Positions 34,423 through 44,975 are shown, counted from the first letter of the stretch. The stretch: DNA of 64,000 nt from Woeseiaceae bacterium (GCA_021773095.1 JAJFKR010000015.1:1-64000), one strand, 5' to 3'. Numbers and translations: made by a program. Notes: a model not told the origin generated them from the letters alone.

Positions 34423-35649
34423 ATGACAAGATTTCTAACGCGATTTACCATAATCTTCATGAGCCTGTCTGCCTCTGCATTGGCACAGGGGTTTTCTGAT
34501 GATTGGTATGTCGCAGCATCGATCGTGCTCAACAACAACCATCCGGACCGCGCGCTCGACGATTCGCTCTCGGGATTTCAGATTAGCGCAGGCCAGGATA
34601 TCAATCGTTACGTTTCGCTTGAGGGCCTGCTGGGCTATTCCGACATCAGCGCTTTTTGCGAGCCGGGGAATTGCAATCCCGACCAAAGACACATTGATGT
34701 GGCAGCTAATATGCTGATCTCCAGAGATCGCGACCGCCGTTTCGTGCCCTATCTTCTGGTCGGAGTGGGATACCTTGGCGTCGGGGCGGATGACGGACCA
34801 CAGTTTGTAGGAGTCGCTGGAGACGGCGGCGCAACGACGTCGATCGGGCTCGGCTTCAAGTGGCGTATGGGCCAAAGCAAGTATTCGCTCCGTCTCGAGC
34901 AACGCGCTCGTTTCGTGTTTGATACCAGCAACGTGATGGATCAGCTTACGACAATAGGCCTGCAATATGACTTCGGCTGGCGCCTTCCCAAAGCCGAACC
35001 GGAAACACAATCCATATTTCGCGATATCGATACTGATAGTGACAATGACCATGTAGGCGACCGCATCGACAGGTGCCCGGACACGCCGATCGGCGTTCCG
35101 GTCGACCGATTTGGCTGCCCACAAGACAGTGACATGGACGGCGTCACCACTGATAAAGACCGTTGCCCCGGTTCTCGGCTGGGTGCCGACGTCGATAGAT
35201 ACGGCTGCGAGAACGATGAAGACAAAGACGGAGTGCCCGACCACCGCGACAGTTGTCCATCTACCAGACCTGGCGTACGAACCGACGTCAGAGGTTGCGA
35301 GATCAGAGAGATTATCAGTTTGCCCGGCATCAGCTTCGAAACCGGCGCGGACTCATTGATCAGCGGGACCGAGTATTTGCTGCAAGAAGCTGCTGACACG
35401 CTAAACAAGCATCCGGAAATACGAATCGAGGTTGCGGGTCATACCGATGACGTGGGCAATGCGGAGGCAAATGAGGGATTGTCGGAACGCCGCGCGGAAA
35501 CCGTGCACGCCTTCCTCATACGCTACGGCGTCGCTGAGAGCAGACTTACTTTCAGAGGCTATGGAGAATCTCAGCCCATTGTAGATAACTCAAGTGCGGA
35601 TGGCAGGGCCGTGAATCGGCGCGTCGAATTGCGCCTGGTCAGTCAGTAG
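34423..35649 (+). CDS. OmpA-family protein with thrombospondin type 3 repeats
   Basis: A 408-aa outer-membrane protein: signal peptide ending SASALAQG, an eight-strand-like barrel (about 22-190), thrombospondin type 3 repeats rich in calcium-type aspartates (DTDSDNDHVGDRIDRCPDTP, SDMDGVTTDKDRCPGS, DEDKDGVPDHRDSCPS), then the OmpA peptidoglycan-binding domain (EVAGHTDDVGNAEANEGLS, RRVELRLV). It probably links the outer membrane to the wall. It lies divergent to the barrel gene and convergent with wzi copy 2. Confidence 0.92.
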   Translation: MTRFLTRFTIIFMSLSASALAQGFSDDWYVAASIVLNNNHPDRALDDSLSGFQISAGQDINRYVSLEGLLGYSDISAFCEPGNCNPDQRHIDVAANMLISRDRDRRFVPYLLVGVGYLGVGADDGPQFVGVAGDGGATTSIGLGFKWRMGQSKYSLRLEQRARFVFDTSNVMDQLTTIGLQYDFGWRLPKAEPETQSIFRDIDTDSDNDHVGDRIDRCPDTPIGVPVDRFGCPQDSDMDGVTTDKDRCPGSRLGADVDRYGCENDEDKDGVPDHRDSCPSTRPGVRTDVRGCEIREIISLPGISFETGADSLISGTEYLLQEAADTLNKHPEIRIEVAGHTDDVGNAEANEGLSERRAETVHAFLIRYGVAESRLTFRGYGESQPIVDNSSADGRAVNRRVELRLVSQ

Positions 35650-35664
35650 CATGCTGGTGTCGAC

Positions 35665-37146
35665 CTAAGGACTGGTCCAGCGCAGGAAACCCCTTGCATC
35701 CCGCGTATTCGCGCCTGTCGCCATGTCCTCGCGCCGCTCAAAACCCAGACCGATATCGAACCGGCCGAAGCTGGTCGTTCGCGTGTGTTGAATATCGATA
35801 CTCGCCATCTCGGTAGGCACCTGCGCAACGCTATGCTGTAATTCGGGGCCTACTCGATTCAGATCACCAAATCGCCCGAGCACCTGCCAGGAATTCCCCT
35901 CTTCGCTAACGACGACTACACCCGAGCTAACTACGAGCCCGTCGTTATCCAGTCCGTGGCCAATTATACGCCCGCGATAAGTGTAGCCCGACAAATAGAT
36001 ACGCTGCCGATACCCGCAGTTATAGAGGACGGTGCTTTTGACGATATCGCAGCTCGTGCCCGCGACTTCCGCAAACCAGCGGTACGAATACTGGCCGCGT
36101 GTAATACCACTGGCCTCTATACCGACTTGCGCCAGATACCGGCTCGGAAAACCGCCCGCCTCGTCTTCGCCGATCATTTGACCGTACACGGAGACGGGAG
36201 TGCCAAACCAGAGGTTGGTCCAGCGAGCGTCGAAGCCTGCCATCTGATTACCGGGCTCGTTGTCTATATTCGTTCCGGCGTCACCGATATTGTCTTTGCC
36301 CAGCAGCAGGTCCGTGAAGATACCCAAACCACACGGACGACCATCACCACACCACTGCGCTGTTCGGGATATGCCGATCTCAAGCGACTTCGACGGCCGG
36401 AAGTTGATACGCATGCCAAAGAACTGCGCATTGGGAACGGCGCGCTCTGCTTCGAGCTGGCCAAACATGAGGTTCATATCCCACGGGCCGATCCAGCTCA
36501 ACCATTTCGATTTAAAGGCGTTCGTTCGATTGCGACCGAGCGTCAACGAAGGAATGGGCCGGGCATTGTTCGACAGGATGAGACTGCCGTCCCATCCTGG
36601 CCCCCACCAACGATCCATCGTGCTAGCCGCAACTGACCAGTTACCCAAATCCACCCCGATCTGACTGCCGTCTCCGCGAAAGTCTTCGCCATCCACCGGC
36701 TGATCAACGTATGACGCGTTTAGGTCGATTGTCAGGTGCTTGCTGAACCACGAGTAGCCGGCACCAATCTCGCCCTTTTCGCGTGGTGTATCGGAGAATC
36801 CACGAATCTGTGTTGGATCCTCCCCCACGGAAAGGTGGCCGGTGAGTGAATGCTGGCCCCGCTTCGCTTCATGTTGCGCTCTCGTCAGGACGCGCTCGAA
36901 AGTCGGCACCACCGCATTGGGCAGAACGACATTATCCGCTCTTGTCTTTTCAAGGTCGGCAAGTAACGCATCCCAGGACAGTGGCCATGTGGTAACCGGA
37001 CCGCTAATGGCGCCGTAGTCGGCGAGGACCTGGATGTCGTGGCGCAAAGCCATTTCGCCCGGGGCAGCCAGTGGTGCCGAATTACTTAGCGCCGGAAACA
37101 GCAGACCTAGGCCGAGAATTAACTGGATAGTGCGGACGGGATGCAT
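35665..37146 (-). CDS. Capsule assembly outer-membrane protein, Wzi family (copy 2)
   Basis: A 493-aa paralogue of the protein at 25581-27050. Shared stretches include WWGPGWDGSLILSNNARPIP, RTAQWCGDGR, and a GFDARWTNLWFG-type strand. Signal peptide MHPVRTIQLILGLGLLFPALSNSA. The start at 37146 overlaps antisense with the RAYT reading frame. The leader repeats 19 bases of the copy 1 leader (37148-37166), implying a shared ancestral duplication that included the 5' flank. Confidence 0.87.
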   Translation of the reverse strand: MHPVRTIQLILGLGLLFPALSNSAPLAAPGEMALRHDIQVLADYGAISGPVTTWPLSWDALLADLEKTRADNVVLPNAVVPTFERVLTRAQHEAKRGQHSLTGHLSVGEDPTQIRGFSDTPREKGEIGAGYSWFSKHLTIDLNASYVDQPVDGEDFRGDGSQIGVDLGNWSVAASTMDRWWGPGWDGSLILSNNARPIPSLTLGRNRTNAFKSKWLSWIGPWDMNLMFGQLEAERAVPNAQFFGMRINFRPSKSLEIGISRTAQWCGDGRPCGLGIFTDLLLGKDNIGDAGTNIDNEPGNQMAGFDARWTNLWFGTPVSVYGQMIGEDEAGGFPSRYLAQVGIEASGITRGQYSYRWFAEVAGTSCDIVKSTVLYNCGYRQRIYLSGYTYRGRIIGHGLDNDGLVVSSGVVVVSEEGNSWQVLGRFGDLNRVGPELQHSVAQVPTEMASIDIQHTRTTSFGRFDIGLGFERREDMATGANTRDARGFLRWTSP

Positions 37147-38037
37147 CGGTGGATTGTCGCCCGCATAGGTTGTCGCGCGCAAGGCGCACTCGTACAGGCG
37201 TATTCACACGGAAATAACCGTCAAGCCATATTCTTTGATAGCGAGGACCGGCGCCGCTGGGAATCATTGATCGAGGTTGGAATCGACCGATATTTGCACC
37301 GTATCCACGCCTATTGCTGGATGACGAACCATGTGCACATGGCGATTCAGTGCCATGAACGACCTCTATCCGGCTTCATGCGCTTCGTCGCGAGTCAGTA
37401 CTCGAGGGCGACCAATAAGAAAATGTATCGTACGGGGCATCTGTTCGAAAGAAGGCACCGCGCAATTCTCGTGCAAGCCGATTCGTACTTGTTGGAGCTC
37501 ATTCGTTACATTCATCTGAATCCGATACGTGCCGGAATAGTCGACGCAATCGAGGACTATCCGTGGTGCAGCCATCACGCGTACCTGAGCGGCAACTCCC
37601 CGGTCTGGCTGACGCTGGAGTGGGCTTTGGCGACTTTCGGCGATTCGCTCCACGATGCCCGTCGCCAATATGCACGCTTCGTGCAAACTGAATGTCCGAC
37701 TTCGATTTCGGAAAAATTCAGCGCTGGATCGGATAAGGATCACCGCATTCTCGGCGACGATGGTTTCTTTGCTTCGCTCAAACTTCCTGCAACTTCACCG
37801 AAAGCACAGCAGACCCTGGAGGAGCTGGTCCGGTTTGTTTGCCAGAAACACGATGTAACTGTTGCCGAACTAAAATCCCCATCCCGGGAACGGCGCTACG
37901 CTGCAATTCGGGCCGAAGTCGGGTTGGCTGCTGTCGAGCAAGGTGTAGCGTCAAATGCTAAACTCGCGAGATACTTCAATCGAAATCAGTCTGGAATGTC
38001 GCGAGCGATTAGCCAGCTGCGACGGAGCTCAAAATAA
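37141..38037 (+). CDS. REP-associated tyrosine transposase (RAYT), chimeric N-terminus
   Basis: A Y1 HUH-type transposase of 298 codons. The HUH motif is in CWMTNHVHMAIQ, the catalytic Tyr is in YLLELIRYIHLNPIRAG, and a C-terminal DnaA-like helix-turn-helix runs from VRFVCQKHDVTVAELKSP to the end. Such enzymes are linked to REP spread. Family homology begins only at HGNNRQAIFF; the first 20 or so residues come from the wzi leader and a damaged REP (37172-37194), so the native start is gone or an inner codon is used. The 24-nt motif overlaps its stop. Confidence 0.87.
   Translation: MHRWIVARIGCRAQGALVQAYSHGNNRQAIFFDSEDRRRWESLIEVGIDRYLHRIHAYCWMTNHVHMAIQCHERPLSGFMRFVASQYSRATNKKMYRTGHLFERRHRAILVQADSYLLELIRYIHLNPIRAGIVDAIEDYPWCSHHAYLSGNSPVWLTLEWALATFGDSLHDARRQYARFVQTECPTSISEKFSAGSDKDHRILGDDGFFASLKLPATSPKAQQTLEELVRFVCQKHDVTVAELKSPSRERRYAAIRAEVGLAAVEQGVASNAKLARYFNRNQSGMSRAISQLRRSSK
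37148..37194. repeat. Half REP plus damaged REP in the wzi2/RAYT leader
   Basis: GTCGCCCGCAT (37156-37166) is the left half of a CCCGC-class REP, broken where a GCGCGC-class unit follows (37172-37194) with GCACTCGTAC in place of GCGCTCCTAC. Confidence 0.65.
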
Positions 38038-38059
38038 GTAAATAAGTGAACACCGGCAC
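38036..38059 (+). repeat. 24-nt motif at the 3' end of the RAYT gene
   Basis: AAGTAAATAAG followed by TGAACACCGGCAC, beginning at the RAYT stop codon and identical to the copy at 2991-3014 on the other strand. Confidence 0.75.
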
Positions 38060-38067
38060 TTACTCTC

Positions 38068-38113
38068 TGGGCGCGCTCGTACGGGTGGGGTCGCGCGCTG
38101 GGCGCGCTCCTAC
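38068..38113. repeat. REP units between RAYT and pgi
   Basis: A half unit with GCGCTCGTAC (38068-38082) and a complete unit (38090-38113). The complete unit's GTAG head contains the TAG stop of pgi. Confidence 0.85.
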
Positions 38114-39654
38114 GGGAGGCGGGCGGCGGCCAGTTTCTTGCCGAGTTCTACGCCCCACTGGTCGAACGAGTTGATGCCCCAGATGACGCCTTCTGCGAAA
38201 ACTTTGTGTTCGTAAAGGGCGATGAGTTGGCCGAGGACTTCCGGGGTGAGATTTTCGTAGTGGATTGTGTTGCTGGGTTTGTTGCCGGCGTGAACTCGGT
38301 GCGGCTCGATGTCTTCGTCCGTCGTTCCGGCCATCAATGCCTCTGCCTGCGCTTCGCAATTGGCCGTGGCCAGATCTGACGATTCGGACAAGAGGAAGTC
38401 CACCGGCACGAGCCGTGTTCCCTGATGCAACAACTGGTAGAACGAATGCTGTGCGTTATTGCCGGCCTCGCCCCAGATGACCATGCCGGTATCGCAACGC
38501 ACCTTCTTACCGTCCATACGTACGCTCTTGCCGCTTGACTCCATTTGTAGCTGCTGCAGGTAGGCCGGGAAACGGTCCAGTCGATTGTCGTACGGCAATA
38601 TCGCCTGACTTTTTGCGCTGAAGAAATTGTTGTACCAGATGCCGATCAACGCCAGCAGCACCGGCATGTTTTCACCGAGCGGTGCCTGCCGGAAATGCAG
38701 GTCCATCCTGCGACCGCCTGACAGGACCGCTTTAAATACATCCATGCCGACGACCAGCGCGAGCGACAAACCCACGGCAGACCAAAGCGAATAACGACCG
38801 CCGACCCAGTTCCAAAAGCCAAAACGGAAGTCTGTTCGAATACCGAACTCGTCCATCGCTTCATGATTGGTTGATGCCGCCACAAAGTGGTACTGCACCG
38901 CCACCTCATCGAGCTGCTCAACCACCCAGGCGCGGGCCGCCCTGGCATTGGTCATTGTTTCAAGTGTCGTAAAGGTCTTGGAGCAAATAACGAACAGCGT
39001 CGTTTCGGCATCGAGCTCGCGTGTCAGGTCAGCTAGTTGTGTGCCATCCACATTTGAGACGCTGTGAAAGCGCATGTCCTCTTTCCAGTACGTTCGCAGT
39101 GCGCGACTCGCCATGACCGGACCGAGATCCGAACCCCCGATGCCGATATTGACGATGTCGGTCAGTCTTTTGCCGGTGCTGCCCTTGATCCTGCCGCTGT
39201 GTACGTCCTCGACGAAGGACTCCATTTTTGTCAGCACTTCCCAGACCTCAGTGATGCCGGGCGTGTCGTGCGCGACGGAATCGGCAATTTTGGCGCGCAG
39301 TGCAACGTGCAAGACCGACCGCCCTTCCGTCTTGTTGATTTCATCGCCTGCAAACATGGCTTCGATCGCCGCGGGCACGTCGGCCTGCTTCGCTAGCTGC
39401 GCAAGCAATTTCGTTGTTGTGCTGTTGAGGTGATTCTTCGAGTAATCCAGAGCGAGGTCGCCAGCTTGCAGCTTGAGTTTTTGCGCACGTTTTTTGTCAC
39501 GCAAAAACAGGTCGCGTAACTGGCGCTCGCGCATATCGTCACCAAAATGTTTTTCCAGCTTTTTCCAGGCCGGCAAGTCAGTTGGGTATCGTGCGGAGAG
39601 TTTTCTGTTTGTGTAGGCGTTGGCCACGAGTTCTCTCTTATTGGTAGAACTCAA
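38110..39654 (-). CDS. pgi: Glucose-6-phosphate isomerase
   Basis: It interconverts glucose-6-phosphate and fructose-6-phosphate and supplies sugar precursors. At 514 aa, with [32 protein letters not shown] and the PGI signature [12 protein letters not shown], and a late [14 protein letters not shown]. The ATG at 39654 overlaps the epimerase stop by 17 bases; a GTG at 39627 would avoid overlap and is an alternative start. The TAG stop is in a REP. Confidence 0.96.
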   Translation of the reverse strand: MSSTNKRELVANAYTNRKLSARYPTDLPAWKKLEKHFGDDMRERQLRDLFLRDKKRAQKLKLQAGDLALDYSKNHLNSTTTKLLAQLAKQADVPAAIEAMFAGDEINKTEGRSVLHVALRAKIADSVAHDTPGITEVWEVLTKMESFVEDVHSGRIKGSTGKRLTDIVNIGIGGSDLGPVMASRALRTYWKEDMRFHSVSNVDGTQLADLTRELDAETTLFVICSKTFTTLETMTNARAARAWVVEQLDEVAVQYHFVAASTNHEAMDEFGIRTDFRFGFWNWVGGRYSLWSAVGLSLALVVGMDVFKAVLSGGRRMDLHFRQAPLGENMPVLLALIGIWYNNFFSAKSQAILPYDNRLDRFPAYLQQLQMESSGKSVRMDGKKVRCDTGMVIWGEAGNNAQHSFYQLLHQGTRLVPVDFLLSESSDLATANCEAQAEALMAGTTDEDIEPHRVHAGNKPSNTIHYENLTPEVLGQLIALYEHKVFAEGVIWGINSFDQWGVELGKKLAAARLP

Positions 39655-40642
39655 GATACCACTCGACGAAATTCTTCACACCGACTTCGATAGGGGTGCT
39701 GGGTTGGTAACCAACATCGTTCGCAAGGTCATCGGTATCGGCCCAGGTGTCGGGCACATCACCGGGTTGCAATGGCAGCAGGTTCATCTCGGCTTTCTTG
39801 CCCAGCGTTTTTTCGATCGCACCAATGTAGTCCATCAATTCGACGGGCTGCTGGTTACCGATGTTGTAGAGGCGATACGGCGCCTTGCTGGTGCCGGGAT
39901 CGGGCTTTGCGGGATCCCAGTCTTCGTTGGGCTCTGCGGTGTGATCCATCGTGCGAACAACGCCTTCAACGATGTCATCGATATAGGTGAAATCGCGTCG
40001 GTGCTTGCCGAAATTGAACACGTCGATCGGCTTGTCTTCGATGATGTTTTTGGTGAACAGGAACAGCGCCATGTCCGGACGGCCGTAGGGGCCGTAAACC
40101 GTGAAGAATCGCAGGCCGGTTGTCGGCAGGTTGTAGAGATTCGAGTACGTGTGCGCCATTAGTTCGTTGGCTTTCTTGGTCGCGCCGTACAACGCCAGCG
40201 GGTGATCGACGTTTTGGTGAACGGAAAACGGCATGGTTGTATTGGCGCCGTACACTGAACTGGATGATGCGTACACCAGGTGCTTTACATCGTTGTGTCT
40301 GCAGCCTTCGAGGATATTGACGAATCCGACGACGTTGCTATCGATGTACGAATGCGGGTTTTCGATGGAATAACGTACACCGGCCTGAGCGGCGAGGTTG
40401 ACGACCTTGTCGAATTTCTCTTCGGCGAAGAGCGCTTCCATGGCGCTGCGATCTGCGAGATCGATACGTACCAGTTTGAAGTTGTCGTAATCGGCGAGCA
40501 TTTCTGCGCGGCCTTCCTTCAGTGCAACGTCGTAGTAGTCGTTGAAGTTGTCGAGGCCGACGACGGTGTCGCCGCGGTCCAGCAGTTTTCTGGAGGTGTG
40601 GAAGCCGATGAATCCGGCGGCGCCTGTTACTAATATTTTCAA
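39638..40642 (-). CDS. UDP-glucuronate 4-epimerase-like SDR
   Basis: A 334-aa extended SDR of the LpsL/Cap1J type that turns UDP-glucuronate into UDP-galacturonate. Motifs: [32 protein letters not shown] (typical of UDP-GlcA epimerases), [22 protein letters not shown] (Tyr-x3-Lys), and [16 protein letters not shown]. It lies downstream of a tviB-type dehydrogenase, so UDP-GlcNAcA could be an alternative substrate. Confidence 0.92.
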   Translation of the reverse strand: MKILVTGAAGFIGFHTSRKLLDRGDTVVGLDNFNDYYDVALKEGRAEMLADYDNFKLVRIDLADRSAMEALFAEEKFDKVVNLAAQAGVRYSIENPHSYIDSNVVGFVNILEGCRHNDVKHLVYASSSSVYGANTTMPFSVHQNVDHPLALYGATKKANELMAHTYSNLYNLPTTGLRFFTVYGPYGRPDMALFLFTKNIIEDKPIDVFNFGKHRRDFTYIDDIVEGVVRTMDHTAEPNEDWDPAKPDPGTSKAPYRLYNIGNQQPVELMDYIGAIEKTLGKKAEMNLLPLQPGDVPDTWADTDDLANDVGYQPSTPIEVGVKNFVEWYLEFYQ

Positions 40643-40655
40643 TCTTTTCTCACTT

Positions 40656-40728
40656 GTCGCGGCGCATGGGCCGCTTGTACGAGGCCGTCATACGGCCGAC
40701 CCTTTGTCGCGCGCAAGGCGCGCTCCTA
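40656..40728. repeat. Two REP units between the epimerase and tviB
   Basis: A GGCC-class relative (40656-40680) and a canonical GCGCGC unit (40705-40728), both with the head on the minus strand. Confidence 0.8.
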
Positions 40729-40747
40729 CAGTTCGCCACTCGCTTTC

Positions 40748-42028
40748 CTACAGGCGGTCGTCTACCTGGTCGGAGGGTAGTACGTATTTTATGTCGTAAA
40801 GTATCGATGATTTTTTGCCGAAGGACCTTAGTCCGTCTGCGCCCATAGCCCGGAACTCGTCATGTGCGACCGCGATGACGACCACATCATACGCCCCTTT
40901 CTCAGGGTCGGCGACGAGGTCCAGGTCGTATTCGGTTTTTGCCTCACCCACATCGCACCACGGATCGTGCACGTCCACGCTTGCACCGTATGACGAAAGT
41001 TCGCTGACGATGTCGACGACTTTCGTGTTGCGAACATCCGGGCAGTTTTCCTTGAAGGCCAGTCCAAGCACCAGTGCCCTGGCGTTTGACGGTTGGATGC
41101 CCTTCGTCAACATCAGCTTGACTATCTGCGAGACGATGTACAGCGACATATTGTCGTTGATACGGCGTCCCGCAAGAATCATCTGCGGGTGGTAGCCGAG
41201 TTGCTGTGCTTTGTAGGTCAGGTAGTAAGGATCAACGCCGATACAATGCCCGCCAACGAGTCCGGGGCGAAATGGCAGGAAATTCCATTTTGTGCCCGCC
41301 GCTTCCAGTACCTCTTCGGTATCGATTCCGACTCTGTCAAAAATCATCGCGAGCTCGTTGATCAAGGCGATGTTCACATCGCGCTGCGTGTTCTCAATAA
41401 CCTTCGCCGCCTCGGCAACTTTGATACTGGATGCCTTGTGCGTTCCGGCTGTGATGATCGATGCATAAACTGAATCGACGAATTCGGCGGACTCTTCGGT
41501 CGATCCGGAAGTCACTTTCAGGATGGACGGTAATCGATGTTCCTTGTCGCCCGGGTTGATGCGCTCCGGGCTGTAACCGACGAAGAAATCGTCGTTCATC
41601 TTCAAGCCGGATACCTGCTCGATAAATGGCACACAGAATTCTTCCGTTGCACCCGGATAAACCGTTGACTCGTACACAACGATGTCGCCTTTGGCGATCA
41701 CCTCCCCGATAATCCTGCTGGCGGCTTTGAGTGGCGTTAGCAACGGTCGATTACTGTCCCCGATTGGCGTCGGCACGGTCACGATGTAGAAGTTACAGGC
41801 TTCAAGGTCAGCGCCGTTTGACGTGAACGTCAATTGCGTGGCTTCCGCCAATTCCTCACCTGAACACTCCAGCGTCGAGTCCAGCCCGCTTTCGAGCTCA
41901 GCGATCCGATCGGTTTTGATGTCAAAACCAACGGTCGGATACTGCTTGCCAAATTCCACGGCCAGCGGCAGACCAACGTAGCCCAGGCCAATAATGCCGA
42001 TGCGGAGCTTGTTGATGTCAAAGGACAT
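40748..42028 (-). CDS. tviB: UDP-N-acetyl-D-glucosamine 6-dehydrogenase (TviB/WbpA type)
   Basis: It oxidises UDP-GlcNAc to UDP-N-acetylglucosaminuronate for acidic polysaccharides. The 426-aa protein has [14 protein letters not shown] (Rossmann, residues 9-22), [32 protein letters not shown] with the catalytic Cys, and [16 protein letters not shown]. Its TAG stop lies in CTGTAGGAAAGCG, similar to but not a full REP head. Confidence 0.94.
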   Translation of the reverse strand: MSFDINKLRIGIIGLGYVGLPLAVEFGKQYPTVGFDIKTDRIAELESGLDSTLECSGEELAEATQLTFTSNGADLEACNFYIVTVPTPIGDSNRPLLTPLKAASRIIGEVIAKGDIVVYESTVYPGATEEFCVPFIEQVSGLKMNDDFFVGYSPERINPGDKEHRLPSILKVTSGSTEESAEFVDSVYASIITAGTHKASSIKVAEAAKVIENTQRDVNIALINELAMIFDRVGIDTEEVLEAAGTKWNFLPFRPGLVGGHCIGVDPYYLTYKAQQLGYHPQMILAGRRINDNMSLYIVSQIVKLMLTKGIQPSNARALVLGLAFKENCPDVRNTKVVDIVSELSSYGASVDVHDPWCDVGEAKTEYDLDLVADPEKGAYDVVVIAVAHDEFRAMGADGLRSFGKKSSILYDIKYVLPSDQVDDRL

Positions 42029-42103
42029 TGAGAGTCTCGTTATGAATCAGGGGCTTAAATAGCATATTTGGCGAAGGATTTCTGTGACGTCGAGCGCCAA
42101 CCC

Positions 42104-42145
42104 GTAGGAGCGGCCGCAAGGGTCGCGCGCTGGGCGCGCTCCTAC
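42104..42145. repeat. REP units between tviB and nhaB
   Basis: A half unit with GTAGGAGCGGCC (plus strand) abuts a canonical unit in the opposite direction, whose GTAG head contains the nhaB stop. Confidence 0.85.
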
Positions 42146-43650
42146 AGTACGTGTGGCACGTACCAGAGGGCCAGCAGGCCCGTGATGCTCATCGTGATTG
42201 TGTAGGGCAGTGCCATGATCACCATGCGTCCGTAGGACAGGCGGATCAGGGGGGCCAGTGCCGATGTCAGGAGGAACAAAAACGCCGCCTGCCCGTTTGG
42301 TGTTGCGACGGACGGAATATTCGTGCCGGTATTAATCGCGACGGCCAGCGAATCAAACTGTGTACGAGTGATTTCGCCATTCAGGAACATCTCTTCGACC
42401 TCACCGATGTACACGGTCGCCACAAAGACGTTGTCACTGATCATCGACAGCACGCCGTTGGCCATATAGAACAAGGCCTCCTGCAACTTGCCGTCGTAGG
42501 TCATCACCCATTGAATGACCGGTGTAAACAGCTTCTGATGATCGATCACCGCGACGATCGCAAAGAATACGACCAGCAGCGCTGTGAAAGGCAGTGCCTC
42601 TTCGAACGCATGACCAATACGGTGCTCTTCTGTGATGCCGTTAAATGCTGTTGCCAGTACGATGACCATAAGCCCGACTATGCCCGGCGCGGCCAGGCCG
42701 AATCCAAGCGCGATTATCAGTAGCAGCGCGACGACGCCCTGCACGATAATAGTGACCACGTCCGACTTGGTACGATCCTTTTCCATCTGGCTGTCATAGT
42801 CTTCCAGTACTTCGCGAACCTTGGACGACAACTGCGCACCGTAGCCAAAACTCTTTGTCACTTCCAGCAACATGCAGGTTATGAGACCAACCACCAGCAC
42901 CGGCATCGAAATATGCGCCATCTGCAGGAAGAACTCGACGAAGGACCAGCCCATTTTTTCAGCGATCAGCAGGTTTTGCGGCTCACCCACCATCGTCGTT
43001 ACGCCACCGAGTGCTGTACCCACCGCACCGTGCATCATCAGGCTGCGTAGAAATGCGCGGAAGTTCTCAAGGTCTCCCCGATGTAACTCGTGGACTTCAT
43101 CATCGCTGCCATGGTCGTGACTGTGGCCAAACTTTTTGCCCGACGCGACCATGTGGTAGACACCGTAAAAACCGACGGCCACGGTGATAATCACGGCGGT
43201 AACAGTCAGTGCGTCCAGGAACGCGGACAGGAATGCCGCCGCGAACGAGAACATAACCGACAACAGAACTTTTGACCGTACGCCCAGCAGGATCTTGGTA
43301 AACGTATACAGCAACATTTCGCGAAGAAAATAGATGCCCGCCACCATGAACATCAGCAGCATGATGACTTCGAAGTTGGCCTCCGCCTCGTGCAGCACGT
43401 GCTCGGGCGACGCCAGCCCCATGAGGATCGCCTGAATTGCAAGCAGGCCACCCGGTTGCAGCGGATAGCATTTCAGCGCCATGGCGAGAGTAAAGATGAA
43501 CTCCGCGACGAGCACCCAGCTGGCGAAATGCGGATCCATCAATACCAGGATCGGGTTCATGATCAGGAAACCAATGATCGAAAGTTTGTACCAACTGGGA
43601 GAATTTCCCAGGAAGTTTTGACGTAATGATGCTGCCAGCGTATGGGCCAT
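42142..43650 (-). CDS. nhaB: Sodium/proton antiporter NhaB
   Basis: An inner-membrane antiporter of 502 aa with about 12 helices, exchanging Na+ for H+ to resist salt and alkali. It starts with [22 protein letters not shown], a highly conserved NhaB N-terminus. [23 protein letters not shown] and [21 protein letters not shown] are also diagnostic. The TAG stop is in a REP. Confidence 0.96.
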   Translation of the reverse strand: MAHTLAASLRQNFLGNSPSWYKLSIIGFLIMNPILVLMDPHFASWVLVAEFIFTLAMALKCYPLQPGGLLAIQAILMGLASPEHVLHEAEANFEVIMLLMFMVAGIYFLREMLLYTFTKILLGVRSKVLLSVMFSFAAAFLSAFLDALTVTAVIITVAVGFYGVYHMVASGKKFGHSHDHGSDDEVHELHRGDLENFRAFLRSLMMHGAVGTALGGVTTMVGEPQNLLIAEKMGWSFVEFFLQMAHISMPVLVVGLITCMLLEVTKSFGYGAQLSSKVREVLEDYDSQMEKDRTKSDVVTIIVQGVVALLLIIALGFGLAAPGIVGLMVIVLATAFNGITEEHRIGHAFEEALPFTALLVVFFAIVAVIDHQKLFTPVIQWVMTYDGKLQEALFYMANGVLSMISDNVFVATVYIGEVEEMFLNGEITRTQFDSLAVAINTGTNIPSVATPNGQAAFLFLLTSALAPLIRLSYGRMVIMALPYTITMSITGLLALWYVPHVL

Positions 43651-43700
43651 GAATCTCTTATCCTTATTCCTGGGGCCGTCCCCGATGCGAACCGCTAATA

Positions 43701-44438
43701 CTAGTCAATATCCCAGACGCACGCACCGGATTTACGGATTTTTTCGAGCAGGGCCTCGTGGGCCGTGGTTTCTTCCGCAGAGGCTTTTATAACAGGGAGG
43801 TCCGTGGTTTGCGCCGCCGACTCCTGTAGGAGCGCGCCCTGCGCGCGATGGCCCTCCTGGTCGCGCGCAGGGCGCGCTCCTACAGTGTGCGCGTCATCTT
43901 CATCCAGCAGCATCGCTGTCTGGCCGCCTGTCATGGCGAGGTAGACGTTGGCCAGTAGCTCCGAGTCGATTAACGCGCCATGCACATCACGCTTGGTCGC
44001 ATCCACTTCGTAGCGTTTGCAAAGGGCATCCAGGCTATTGCGTTGCCCCGGGTGCATCTTGCGGGCCATCGGCAGGGTATCGAGGACCGTTGCGTGATCC
44101 TTAATTCTGGGCGCATTGTGTTTCATGAGCTTGAGCTCATGTTCGAGAAAGCCCACATCGAAAGTCGCGTTGTGAATGATCAGCTCGGCGTCTTTGATGA
44201 AGGCCAGAAACTCGTGCGCGATGTCGGAGAAACGCGGCTCGGTTTCAAGGTCCGCCCGGCTAATGCCATGGACGCGTTCGGCACCCTCGTCGATATCGCG
44301 TTCCGGGTTTAGGAAACGGTGAAATTCCCGGCCTGTGAGTCGTCGGTTCACGAGCTCGAGGCAGCCGATCTCGATGATGCGGTGGCCTTGCGCGGTTGAG
44401 AGGCCGGTGGTTTCGGTGTCGAGGACAATTTGTCTCAT
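43701..44438 (-). CDS. dnaQ: DNA polymerase III epsilon subunit (3'-5' proofreading exonuclease)
   Basis: It proofreads for the replicative polymerase. The 245-aa protein has the DEDDh exonuclease motifs: [10 protein letters not shown] (Exo I), [15 protein letters not shown] (Exo II) and [14 protein letters not shown] (Exo III, His and Asp). Residues about 186-204, in the linker before the alpha-binding C-terminus, are translated from a REP pair in frame. Without it the protein would be about 20 residues shorter, close to known DnaQ sizes. Confidence 0.95.
   Translation of the reverse strand: MRQIVLDTETTGLSTAQGHRIIEIGCLELVNRRLTGREFHRFLNPERDIDEGAERVHGISRADLETEPRFSDIAHEFLAFIKDAELIIHNATFDVGFLEHELKLMKHNAPRIKDHATVLDTLPMARKMHPGQRNSLDALCKRYEVDATKRDVHGALIDSELLANVYLAMTGGQTAMLLDEDDAHTVGARPARDQEGHRAQGALLQESAAQTTDLPVIKASAEETTAHEALLEKIRKSGACVWDID
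43826..43883. repeat. REP pair (BIME) translated in frame inside dnaQ
   Basis: Two canonical units in inverted order (43826-43848 and 43860-43883) encode [20 protein letters not shown] of DnaQ without shifting the frame. Confidence 0.9.
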
Positions 44439-44449
44439 GCACGCGCCGT

Positions 44450-44538
44450 GTAGGAGCGCGCCCTGCGCGCGACCGTTCGTTTGGTTTGTAGCGGCCTTTC
44501 GGCCGCCGCTTCGCTTCGCGCGCGGGGCGCGCTCCTAC
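44450..44538. repeat. REP cluster between dnaQ and rnhA
   Basis: A plus-strand canonical unit (44450-44473), a small GCGGCC hairpin (about 44489-44507) and a minus-strand unit (44515-44538). The last supplies the rnhA stop. Confidence 0.85.
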
Positions 44539-44975
44539 GGTGGTAGTTCATCGATGCCCTGATTTGCGAGTTCATCCGCCCTCTCGTTGCCGGGATTGCC
44601 ATCGTGGCCCTTTACCCAGCGCCAGTCGATTTTGTGGCGACCGACTGCCGTGTCCAGTGCCTGCCAAAGATCTTTATTTTTCACCGGCTTTTTGGCCGCC
44701 GTTTTCCAGCCACGTTTTTTCCAGTTTGGCATCCAGTCGTTGATGCCGTCCATGACGTATTTCGAGTCCGTATGAACAATAACGCTGCTGTGCCCTTTTA
44801 AAGCGTTCAGCGCTTCGATGGCCGCGGTCAGTTCCATGCGGTTATTGGTGGTCTCGGGGTCGCCGCCGTGCATTGTCTTCTGATGCTTTCCGGCTATTAG
44901 CAACGCGCCCCAGCCGCCCGGACCGGGATTTCCCCTGCAGGCGCCGTCGGTATAGATCTCAATGGTTTGGGTCAA
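44535..44975 (-). CDS. rnhA: Ribonuclease HI
   Basis: It cuts the RNA strand of RNA-DNA hybrids. At 146 aa it is the normal length. The four catalytic acids are visible: [14 protein letters not shown] (Asp), NNRMELTAA (Glu), [10 protein letters not shown] (Asp) and NERADELAN (Asp). It overlaps the methyltransferase gene by 17 bases. The TAG stop is in a REP. Confidence 0.97.
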   Translation of the reverse strand: MTQTIEIYTDGACRGNPGPGGWGALLIAGKHQKTMHGGDPETTNNRMELTAAIEALNALKGHSSVIVHTDSKYVMDGINDWMPNWKKRGWKTAAKKPVKNKDLWQALDTAVGRHKIDWRWVKGHDGNPGNERADELANQGIDELPP

